A program made the translations under genes and the position numbers. Of a DNA stretch of 12,071 bases, positions 5,969 to 11,626 are shown piece by piece (the stretch's first letter is position 1; each line of letters begins with the position of its first letter). The stretch spans positions 1-12,071 of the forward strand of contig DYHK01000014.1 in NCBI GenBank assembly GCA_020724205.1, read 5' to 3'. The notes beneath the pieces are model-generated. The model saw only the letters and a list, made by a program, of their open reading frames with translations, did no database searches and was not told the origin of the DNA. The stretch comes from Candidatus Aenigmatarchaeum sp. GTDB taxonomy: Archaea > Nanobdellota > Nanobdellia > Pacearchaeales > GW2011-AR1.

Positions 5969-7294
5969 CTAACCAAATACCTTCTTAAACCATTCAACAA
6001 TCTTACTAAATAATCCTTTCTCAACGCATTGATTATCAATACACAAATTACTTGAACACTCAAAATTATTTTCACATACAGAGCTTGATTCTAATTGAGG
6101 TTCTAAATCCCTATTTATACTACAAAAATCTCCAGAAACTCTTGTTCCTATAGGTAAACAGCTCTTTCCATACAAACAACCGAAAGTGCATTTTTCCTCT
6201 AATGTAACATCGCACTTCTCTCTGCAAACTCCATCAGGACATAAAGCTGTTCCTTCTTCACAACTGGGATAAGATGGACACTCCATACTGCCATCAATAT
6301 TACATATACAACCCTCCTCACAATCTTCAATCTTCTTAGAAGAAACTATAAAATACCCATTTCTAAAATTAGAATTAAAATCTAAAAAAGATAACGTCAC
6401 ATCAAAAACCTCTTTTTTCTCACCAAGCTTAATATTAACAGTCTTTGTTGGCTCTTCTTTAAAAGTTATACTTAACTTGGCAACTGCTCCATAAAATGAT
6501 GAGGATGAGTCTTCTTCACTCTCATCAGAAGATTCAATAAGTTCTGTTACATCAATAAATTTTATTAACATATCAGCATAGTCTATCACTTTAGCAGATT
6601 GTCCAACCTTAAACTTAAACTCTTGATTTAATTTAGTATAAATTCCACTGTCAACAATCTCACAATCTTGAGGACAAGCAAGATAACAAGAACCACTCAC
6701 CTCACAATCCTTTCCAACCTCGCAAGGAATAGTGGTAGAAGCAACTGTACAGATTTCTCCCTCTCCCTTTTCACAAATTCCATTTCCACAAATAGGTTTA
6801 TCACAACTAAGTATATTTCCTTTTTCATCACAAGTACATCCCTCTTGACAACTATATCCTTTTTCAGGACACTTATAAATAGCACACCCATTTGAATCAA
6901 CCTCTCCAGTTTTGTAAGCATCACCAAACTCACAGAAAGGAATAGTACATGAAATCTCTTTTTCATCACAATCAAATTCAATAGTTTCTGCCACACCATC
7001 CATTATATTATATTCATATCCTCCGCAAGAACTCTTCCATAAAACCTTATACCCTTTAGCTCCACCAGCACTAACAACACAACTCTCCACACCAGAACAA
7101 CCATAATCTCCCTCGCTAGTATAACACTTTTGCACTTCTTTAGAATCACTAAAATAACATTTTACTTCTTCTGTAGCCCATTCAACTCCGCTACTAGAAT
7201 TCTCCTGTGCAAAAACAAACTGAATGGAAAAAAATAAAATAAAAAGTATAAATATGAATAAGAAAATCTTATTAAACCTAAAATTCTCTTTCAT
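5969..7294 (-). CDS. Secreted cysteine-rich protein with signal peptide and amphipathic C-terminal tail
   Basis: This is a secreted or surface protein of 441 residues, rich in disulfides by prediction. Residues 1-29 form a signal peptide (MKENFRFNK, a long Phe/Ile/Leu core, VFA|QE). About 38 cysteines fall in two blocks, about 46-211 and 325-427. They are separated by a cysteine-free segment (212-324) with an acidic Ser/Glu loop and beta-rich stretches. The first block has CGNGICEKGEGEIC (169-182), ending in CPQDC (207-211), a motif recurrent in archaeal surface proteins. EGCTCDEKGNILSC (151-164) and EGCICNIDGSMEC (327-338) are an internal repeat. The chain ends in a basic amphipathic helix, LFSKIVEWFKKVFG. 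The frame is open to an ATG at 7315, but TTTATAAA at 7316-7323 lies 25 bp before the ATG at 7294, so I chose that start. Role unknown. Confidence 0.8.
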   Translation of the reverse strand: MKENFRFNKIFLFIFILFILFFSIQFVFAQENSSSGVEWATEEVKCYFSDSKEVQKCYTSEGDYGCSGVESCVVSAGGAKGYKVLWKSSCGGYEYNIMDGVAETIEFDCDEKEISCTIPFCEFGDAYKTGEVDSNGCAIYKCPEKGYSCQEGCTCDEKGNILSCDKPICGNGICEKGEGEICTVASTTIPCEVGKDCEVSGSCYLACPQDCEIVDSGIYTKLNQEFKFKVGQSAKVIDYADMLIKFIDVTELIESSDESEEDSSSSFYGAVAKLSITFKEEPTKTVNIKLGEKKEVFDVTLSFLDFNSNFRNGYFIVSSKKIEDCEEGCICNIDGSMECPSYPSCEEGTALCPDGVCREKCDVTLEEKCTFGCLYGKSCLPIGTRVSGDFCSINRDLEPQLESSSVCENNFECSSNLCIDNQCVEKGLFSKIVEWFKKVFG

Positions 7295-7315
7295 ATCTAT
7301 ATTAATTAAAGCCAT

Positions 7316-7323
7316 TTTATAAA
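7316..7323 (-). promoter_or_regulatory. TATA box of the cysteine-rich protein gene
   Basis: The palindromic TTTATAAA is centred about 25 bp before the ATG at 7294 and only a few bases before the alternative ATG at 7315. It therefore supports the shorter start and a transcript separate from the SIMPL gene. Confidence 0.5.
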
Positions 7324-7328
7324 TTTAC

Positions 7329-8063
7329 TTACCTTAAAGCGTAAACAGCTTGTACATTTGCATAAACCTTTAGCTCTTGTGGATTTATATTAACAGCAGC
7401 TTGTCTTGCTCCAGCAGCGTTATCAGCTATTGAAGTACCTTCAGCCTTTGCATATGCTTGGAATGGATAGTAATAAGGACTTCCAGTATTTATTGAAACT
7501 AGTTTTCCTAACTTCTTTCCAGCTCCTCTTGCAATAGCCTCTGCCTGACTCTTAGTATCAAGAGTTGCATTTTCTAAAGCCATAGCCTTATACTTTGACT
7601 CATTTTCAGGAGTTAACTCAAAACTAATATACTGAATTAAAGCTCCGTTGTCAACAACGCTATCAACAACTAATCCTACTCTTTGATAATCAGTCATCTT
7701 AACTCTTATCTGATTCACAGCCTTATACCCATTTGGTTTTTGAGTTCCATCAGTATAGGTATAATCAGGATAAATGTTATACGAAATGGTTTCTATCTCA
7801 TCATCCTTAAATCCAAGAGACTTAAGACCCTCAACTACCTTACTACTTGTCAAAGAATTCTGATCCTTAGCAACCTGCGCACTCTTATCATTATTTTCTA
7901 TATTAATATATACAGAAACAAAATCAGGTTTTACATCTATCTCTGAGTTTCCACTAACACTTATAGTCTGTCTATCAAAGCTAGTATTAATGTAAAGGTA
8001 AGAACCAATACCTAATAGAGCTATAACTAAAACAACAAGTGCTACATTTTTTCCAATTTCCAT
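7329..8063 (-). CDS. SIMPL-domain (DUF541) protein with N-terminal membrane anchor
   Basis: This 244-residue protein has one hydrophobic segment (about 7-25, VALVVLVIALLGIGSYLYI) after MEIGKN, acting as membrane anchor or uncleaved signal, with the rest outside. The SIMPL/DUF541 fold spans about 32-243. It starts with ISVSGNSEIDVKPDFVSVYI, the usual opening of the family. It continues through a central YNIYPDYTY region to the helix with ATLDTKSQAEAIARGAGKKLGKLVSI, and closes with a strand-rich VYANVQAVYAL. SIMPL proteins form oligomeric envelope assemblies in bacteria; their archaeal role is unclear. The frame is open 23 codons further upstream. However, the ATG at 8063 has a strong Shine-Dalgarno sequence, GGAGGAGGT, a few bases before it, inside the end of the upstream gene. 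The upstream stop codon is 2 bp away, so translation is probably coupled. Confidence 0.88.
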   Translation of the reverse strand: MEIGKNVALVVLVIALLGIGSYLYINTSFDRQTISVSGNSEIDVKPDFVSVYINIENNDKSAQVAKDQNSLTSSKVVEGLKSLGFKDDEIETISYNIYPDYTYTDGTQKPNGYKAVNQIRVKMTDYQRVGLVVDSVVDNGALIQYISFELTPENESKYKAMALENATLDTKSQAEAIARGAGKKLGKLVSINTGSPYYYPFQAYAKAEGTSIADNAAGARQAAVNINPQELKVYANVQAVYALR

Positions 8064-8065
8064 TT

Positions 8066-8698
8066 TTATAACCTCCTCCAATTTAATATCATAAATACTA
8101 CTAATGCAAAAATTCCTCCAAGTAAGAACCATAAGCCTATATCTGGAACACTTTGTATTGTCTGTATAACTCCATTAGCAACATCAGGTGCAACTTCTCT
8201 TGCAACACCAGAACTCTCAACAACAGAGACTCCACTATCTCCAGCAATTTTAGCTCCTTCCTGTAAAGCATAATTATTACTAGTTGCATAATCAACTCCG
8301 CTTCCAGAAGAATAAATCTTGCTTCCAAATAATTTAACAGCAAGAGCAGCAACTCCAGTTATAATAAATGCAGATAATATTCCCTTAGTACTTGAAGAAC
8401 TTGATTTAGGAGAAATAATTATTTTTTTATTAGCAACCCTATATCTTAAAATCTTCTTTCCCTTAACACTCCAGAACCAGTTTTTAGAAACCTCAATCAA
8501 TCCAGATTCAACAAGCTTCTTAATGTTATAGTTAACAGTATTAGCAGGAAGTTTCAAGTCTCTAGAAATCTCAGTCTCACTTGCCTCCTTATCTGCAAGA
8601 TACTCTAGTATCTGCTTAGAAGTCTTATTACTAAGAACCTCCGCTAAAACAGAGAGCTTCTGATCACTCATATCAAACATAATATACTTTTTATTCAT
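8066..8698 (-). CDS. Membrane-anchored winged-helix (ArsR/MarR-like) regulator
   Basis: This 210-residue protein combines a DNA-binding domain with two membrane helices. Residues about 11-88 form a winged helix of ArsR type: SVLAEVLSNKTSKQILEYL, then ASETEISRDLKLP and the recognition helix ANTVNYNIKKLVESGLIEV, then a Trp-rich wing. A serine linker (99-103) leads to TM1 (about 107-124). A Ser/Gly/Ala-rich segment of about 60 residues follows, then TM2 (187-207) ending in NWRRL. With the wHTH in the cytoplasm, the 60-residue segment should face outward and could sense an envelope signal. ATG codons occur at 8707, 8698, 8680 and 8671. TTTAAATATAA at 8717-8727 is 24 bp before 8698, so I chose that. 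The SIMPL gene follows within 2 bp and likely forms an operon with it. Targets unknown. Confidence 0.83.
   Translation of the reverse strand: MNKKYIMFDMSDQKLSVLAEVLSNKTSKQILEYLADKEASETEISRDLKLPANTVNYNIKKLVESGLIEVSKNWFWSVKGKKILRYRVANKKIIISPKSSSSSTKGILSAFIITGVAALAVKLFGSKIYSSGSGVDYATSNNYALQEGAKIAGDSGVSVVESSGVAREVAPDVANGVIQTIQSVPDIGLWFLLGGIFALVVFMILNWRRL
8071..8079 (-). promoter_or_regulatory. Shine-Dalgarno sequence setting the SIMPL gene start
   Basis: On the - strand GGAGGAGGT precedes ATG 8063 with a 7-base spacer. It is complementary to the conserved anti-Shine-Dalgarno end of 16S rRNA. It lies within the last codons of the upstream winged-helix/TM gene, as expected for an internal operon gene when first genes are leaderless. 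Confidence 0.85.
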
Positions 8699-8716
8699 AA
8701 AAAACATAATGAAATC

Positions 8717-8727
8717 TTATATTTAAA
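8717..8727 (-). promoter_or_regulatory. TATA-like box of the wHTH-TM / SIMPL operon
   Basis: TTTAAATATAA on the - strand is centred about 24 bp before the ATG at 8698. It directly borders the composite inverted repeat at 8729-8776, so a factor bound there could affect this promoter. Confidence 0.45.
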
Positions 8728-8728
8728 C

Positions 8729-8776
8729 AGTGTGATAGCTTCAATTATACTTGAAGTAACTATCTTCCAATACACT
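8729..8776. promoter_or_regulatory. Composite inverted repeat between divergent genes
   Basis: Three nested arms pair around one centre. AGTGT (8729-8733) pairs with ACACT (8772-8776), GATAG (8734-8738) with CTATC (8760-8764), and CTTCAA (8739-8744) with TTGAAG (8751-8756), giving 16 pairs with small internal loops. It lies between the TATA-like boxes of the - strand regulator and the + strand small membrane protein. It could be an operator for the adjacent regulator or a structured element. Short inverted repeats are common in AT-rich DNA, but the nesting makes chance less likely. Confidence 0.45.
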
Positions 8777-8792
8777 CTATTAAAAGATAAAT

Positions 8793-8803
8793 AAATTTTT
8801 AAA
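8793..8803 (+). promoter_or_regulatory. TATA-like box of the small membrane protein gene
   Basis: AAATTTTTAAA is centred about 26 bp before the ATG at 8825, with no Shine-Dalgarno sequence following, consistent with a leaderless mRNA. Confidence 0.45.
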
Positions 8804-8824
8804 CGCCTTTCTCATAAAATATAT

Positions 8825-9013
8825 ATGAATAAATGGCTTGAAATTCTAATAGGTCTTATCCTGGTTTTAGTTCCAGTGTACATAGTCTTCAGCGGGTCTT
8901 TCTCAACATGGACTGAAGCTACATGGACAGTTCTTAAGGGAGGCATTATTTGGGGAGTATTTCTTCTTGGAATACTTTTTGTAATGCTTGGAATCAGCGA
9001 CCTTAAAGAATAA
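8825..9013 (+). CDS. Small two-helix membrane protein
   Basis: This 62-residue protein consists of two hydrophobic helices, about 5-23 (LEILIGLILVLVPVYIVFS) and about 40-57 (GGIIWGVFLLGILFVMLGIS). They are joined by a short Thr/Trp loop and the chain ends in DLKE. The basic N-terminus and acidic end suggest both termini lie inside. I do not know a characterised function. It looks like the small conserved hypothetical membrane proteins frequent in small-genome archaea, which is an impression rather than a search result. A TATA-like box 26 bp upstream and good hydrophobic coding content support it as a real gene. The ParB-like gene follows after 15 bp on the same strand and may be co-transcribed. 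Confidence 0.72.
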   Translation: MNKWLEILIGLILVLVPVYIVFSGSFSTWTEATWTVLKGGIIWGVFLLGILFVMLGISDLKE

Positions 9014-9028
9014 ATAATTCTATATATC

Positions 9029-9394
9029 ATGGAGAATCTACCAGAGATAATTAAAGAAGTGGGTTTTGATTTTAATTGGGATGTTAAAAAGGTCTGGGCT
9101 TTAAAATATCCAGTTGAAGAAATTGATATAAAAGAGCTGATCTGGCATTTTAATATACCTTTTCACTGGCATAACAATGATATCTATAATCTTAAGTCTA
9201 TTGAAATAATAAATAATCCTCAAAAGTATAAGGAAGAGTATGAAAGAGCAATGAACTCTGATTTAAGCTTTCCAATAGACATTATGAAAAATAAAGGAAG
9301 ATGGTTAATTTTAGATGGTCTTCACAGGTTAATGAAAGCAAGTATACTTAAGCATAAAAAAGTCAAAGTTAGAAAGATACTAAAAGAAATTTAA
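9029..9394 (+). CDS. Small ParB/sulfiredoxin-like fold protein (DGxHR motif)
   Basis: This 121-residue protein ends with RWLILDGLHRLMKA (91-104). The DGxHR signature (96-100) is found at the nucleotide-binding site of ParB/Srx-like domains, followed by a helix and a short strand (KVKVRKI). The middle has a Trp/His-rich stretch (WHFNIPFHWHNN, 39-50) and a YNLKSIEIINNPQKY segment. There is no helix-turn-helix domain, so this is not a full chromosome-partitioning ParB. Single-domain relatives include nucleotide-using kinases and nucleases and many uncharacterised proteins, and the biochemical role cannot be fixed. The start is the first ATG of the frame. A TTAAA sequence about 24 bp upstream overlaps the end of the preceding gene, so either co-transcription or a weak separate promoter is possible. 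A strong hairpin lies 31 bp downstream. Confidence 0.75.
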   Translation: MENLPEIIKEVGFDFNWDVKKVWALKYPVEEIDIKELIWHFNIPFHWHNNDIYNLKSIEIINNPQKYKEEYERAMNSDLSFPIDIMKNKGRWLILDGLHRLMKASILKHKKVKVRKILKEI

Positions 9395-9424
9395 AATAAT
9401 ATGACTTATGTTAAACTTGCCATT

Positions 9425-9448
9425 AAAACTTTCGTTAAAGAAAGTTTT
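9425..9448 (+). other. Perfect 9-bp hairpin downstream of the ParB-like gene
   Basis: AAAACTTTC (9425-9433) and GAAAGTTTT (9440-9448) pair perfectly around the loop GTTAAA. The hairpin sits 31 bp after the stop codon. No long T run follows directly, so a bacterial-style intrinsic terminator is not well supported. It could stabilise the 3' end of the transcript or be a DNA site. Confidence 0.5.
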
Positions 9449-9462
9449 CAATTTATCAACTT

Positions 9463-9500
9463 TACATTACAACCTAGGGATTTTAGCCTTATTGCCTTAA
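9463..9500 (+). repeat. Intergenic repeat, copy E (partial)
   Basis: AACCTAGGGATTTTAGCCTT matches the core of copy A (AACCTATGGATTTTAGCTTC) with three or four differences. The flanks are only weakly similar. It lies in the 162-bp gap (9395-9556) before nreA, on the same strand as the other copies. Confidence 0.45.
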
Positions 9501-9511
9501 ATTAATTATCA

Positions 9512-9524
9512 ATATATTTTTATA
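9512..9524 (+). promoter_or_regulatory. TATA-like box of nreA
   Basis: TATATTTTTATAC sits about 39 bp before the nreA start. Initiation about 25 bp downstream leaves a short leader that includes the Shine-Dalgarno sequence at 9546-9553. Confidence 0.45.
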
Positions 9525-9545
9525 CTATTTCCAATCATAAAATAC

Positions 9546-9553
9546 GAGGTGAT
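9546..9553 (+). promoter_or_regulatory. Shine-Dalgarno sequence of nreA
   Basis: GAGGTGAT is a full match to the anti-Shine-Dalgarno end of archaeal 16S rRNA (ATCACCTC) and lies 3 bases before the ATG at 9557. It fixes the start, and it contrasts with the leaderless starts of most genes here. Confidence 0.8.
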
Positions 9554-9556
9554 AAA

Positions 9557-10726
9557 ATGAATTACAACGAACTTGCTTCTAAGTATGCTAAATTTAACAA
9601 AAAGATATTTACAGGAAACTCTCCCCCAGAAATATTTGTAGGCAGAAATAACTACCCAGATATTTACGCAGGAATTCTTTCTCCCATAGATCAAGAAAAT
9701 CACGAAAACCAAAACAACACAAAACACTTCTCTAGTCCAGAAGCCTGGTTTGAAAAGCAGGCCTCTATAAAAGAAATTCTAGACTATAGAAGGCAGATGA
9801 TCTACTCAAGATTTCATATAAATGTAAAAAAATTTAACAATCCACAGATAACAGATCCTATTCTAAAAAAATCAATGGATCAAATAGCAATGGCCTCTAA
9901 ATCAGTAAGAGCAGAGTTCTCTCTCAAGAAACTCCCAAAATTTGCTCCAATAAAAGACATCTCAGTTCCACTAATAGGAAACCCAGCTCCACTAGAAAAA
10001 ATAAGACTTGAAGAAAATCCAAAAATAGAGAAAAAGATAGACTACATCTCAAGTGATAATAAACTAAAATCAGTAGAAGGAATAAAAGAATTATACAAAA
10101 GCCAGATAGAAATAAGCAACATCTCAAAAGTTCTATCAGCCGGGCTTTTAGGAATAAAAACTCAGAGAAAAATGGTGCCAACAAGATGGGCAATTACAGC
10201 AGTAGATAACACACTCTCAAAAGAGCTTCTTGAAAAAATAAAGCTATTCCCAGAGATAAATGAAATCCAGTTATTCTCAGGAAATTATGTAGGTAATCAC
10301 TATAACATCTTATTACTACCAGACAAATTCTCATTTGAAGTAATAGAAATATCTCTCAGCAATCAAGGAGTCTGGCAGGACTACGAACCCTTCTCAGGAA
10401 GAAAGAATTATGCAGAGAGTGTTACAGGAGCCTACTATGCAAATCGCTTAGCCTTATCAGAATACTTGACAAAAATAAAAAGACAAGCCTCATGCCTCTT
10501 CTTCAGAGAAATACGTCCCGAATATTCAGCTCCCTTAGGAGTTGGAATACTAAGAGAGCTCTCACGAGCCTCATTCAATAAACCTCCAAAAAGTTTCCCT
10601 ACAATAAAAGAGGCTCTAGATGAAATCCAATCGAATATTAAACAACCAATAACAAACTACACAGACAAATCAATAATCTTAAGAGAGCACGGAAAACAAA
10701 AGCGCTTAAATCAATGGTTCAATTAA
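9557..10726 (+). CDS. nreA: Archaeal DNA-repair protein NreA (Nre family)
   Basis: This is a member of the archaeal Nre family, implicated in DNA repair after damage and linked to the sliding clamp PCNA. Family-typical blocks are visible in order: SPPEIFVGRNNYPDIYAGIL (22-41), SSPEAWF with a following DYRRQMIYSRF helix (59-86), NPAPLEKIRLEENPKI (142-157), VLSAGLLGIKTQRKMVPTRW (192-211) and AITAVDNTL (212-220). The last nine residues (381-389), QKRLNQWFN, form a PCNA-interacting QxxLxxWF box, which fits NreA rather than NreB. Other Nre proteins generally start with a cysteine-rich zinc-finger segment before the FVGR block. Here only about 20 residues without cysteines precede it. The start is supported by a strong Shine-Dalgarno sequence, so this loss is not a mis-called start. 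It stands alone on its strand, converging on the SpoIIM/rhomboid pair. Family assignment is secure. Confidence 0.93.
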   Translation: MNYNELASKYAKFNKKIFTGNSPPEIFVGRNNYPDIYAGILSPIDQENHENQNNTKHFSSPEAWFEKQASIKEILDYRRQMIYSRFHINVKKFNNPQITDPILKKSMDQIAMASKSVRAEFSLKKLPKFAPIKDISVPLIGNPAPLEKIRLEENPKIEKKIDYISSDNKLKSVEGIKELYKSQIEISNISKVLSAGLLGIKTQRKMVPTRWAITAVDNTLSKELLEKIKLFPEINEIQLFSGNYVGNHYNILLLPDKFSFEVIEISLSNQGVWQDYEPFSGRKNYAESVTGAYYANRLALSEYLTKIKRQASCLFFREIRPEYSAPLGVGILRELSRASFNKPPKSFPTIKEALDEIQSNIKQPITNYTDKSIILREHGKQKRLNQWFN

Positions 10727-10761
10727 TAATTAAACTTATATTTTCAATTTAAGGATCATCA

Positions 10762-10807
10762 GCTACTATTTACCTTACTGATTTTAGTCATATTTACTTA
10801 CTTCAAC
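10762..10807 (+). repeat. Intergenic repeat, copy C
   Basis: This copy lies in the gene-free convergent spacer (10727-10870) after nreA. ACTGATTTTAG is followed by TCATATTTACTTACTTCAAC, which is identical to the corresponding part of copy B. Confidence 0.65.
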
Positions 10808-10860
10808 TAATCATCTGTTAATATATAACTTCTGGATTTTAGCTTCATTAACTTAAAAAT
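10808..10860 (+). repeat. Intergenic repeat, copy D
   Basis: It follows copy C in tandem, with cores 55 bp apart. TAATCATCTG is followed by AATATATAACTTCTGGATTTTAG and CTTCATTAACTT. It resembles copy B in its 5' half and copy A just after the core (GGATTTTAGCTTCA). Confidence 0.6.
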
Positions 10861-10870
10861 TTCGCAATAA

Positions 10871-11626
10871 CTACTTAATTAAAAAAATCAAAATAGTCTC
10901 AATTATTGCTGCAACAAACAACAAAGGAACTATAATAAAAACAAAAATCCTTAAAGAATTTATAATATTCTGATTAAACCTTTCATATGGCTTTGCTCTG
11001 AATAAGTCAAATCCAAGTCTTATTCCTAGTCCTATTGAAATAAATATTGCAGGAAGCTCAAATATTCCATGAGGAGCTAATTTTAAAATAGTTGAAAAAC
11101 CACTTACCTGAGCTGCCTTGTTAACCACATACCCAATAATATATCCATTAAAAACAGAAGTAATCAATGGAAATATGCCAATAAAAATACCTAGTAAAAT
11201 AGAAAAGAATCCAACATTTGAATTATTTAAGAAAATAAACCAGAACATCTCAAAATAACCAAGGTCTTTAGTCTTTTCTAAAAGCTCACTTATCATCTTA
11301 CTTATTACCTCACTAACAAAACTAATTTCAAAGAAATATCCAATTAAAGCACTTAAAACAAATAAACCTATAACTCCAAAAACATAATTCCTAACCCTGT
11401 TAATCTCACTTAAAGAACTTCTAAAATTATTCTTATAATAATAGCAAAAGTAACTTAAGGCACCTAAGTAACTTAGAAAAAATCCAATAATCTTAATAAT
11501 TAATACATAACTATAATTCCTTCCATTAGAAGCTCCGTCATATAGGGAAGAGAAAAGTAAGAAAAAGAAACCCAAAATTATAATACCATACATAAAATAA
11601 TCAAACTGTTTATTCTGTTTTTTCAT
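10871..11626 (-). CDS. SpoIIM-family (DUF95) integral membrane protein
   Basis: This 251-residue polytopic membrane protein has six or seven hydrophobic segments (about 11-28, 43-63, 81-98, 138-157, 160-175, 187-205, 224-249). It carries the two signatures of the stage II sporulation protein M family. One is an Asn-rich turn before a glycine-rich helix, FLNNSNVGFF (132-141). The other is LAPHGIFELPAIFISIGLGI (183-202). In Bacillus SpoIIM is part of the septal peptidoglycan-remodelling machinery. Archaea have the family without sporulation or peptidoglycan, and its role there is unknown; membrane remodelling or transport is speculative. Its ATG overlaps the stop of the upstream rhomboid gene (ATGA), implying one transcript and coupled translation. 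No Shine-Dalgarno sequence is evident at this start. It converges on nreA. Confidence 0.88.
   Translation of the reverse strand: MKKQNKQFDYFMYGIIILGFFFLLFSSLYDGASNGRNYSYVLIIKIIGFFLSYLGALSYFCYYYKNNFRSSLSEINRVRNYVFGVIGLFVLSALIGYFFEISFVSEVISKMISELLEKTKDLGYFEMFWFIFLNNSNVGFFSILLGIFIGIFPLITSVFNGYIIGYVVNKAAQVSGFSTILKLAPHGIFELPAIFISIGLGIRLGFDLFRAKPYERFNQNIINSLRIFVFIIVPLLFVAAIIETILIFLIK

Noticed and set aside
7295..7315. Seven-residue N-terminal extension of the cysteine-rich protein (start at 7315)
   Set aside because: The TATA box at 7316-7323 would lie immediately before that ATG, so it would not be within the transcript. MKENFRFNK also gives a more typical signal-peptide n-region.
8064..8132. Upstream extension of the SIMPL protein to an ATG at 8132
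   Set aside because: It would overlap the membrane regulator gene by 67 bp and place a poor N-terminus before the membrane anchor. The strong Shine-Dalgarno sequence sits exactly before the ATG at 8063.
9425..9448. Intrinsic bacterial-type terminator
   Set aside because: No T run follows the stem and archaeal termination does not depend on hairpins; it is kept as an unexplained hairpin.
9924..10193. 89-codon open frame on the - strand inside nreA
   Set aside because: It is leucine-rich antisense shadow sequence across conserved Nre motifs.
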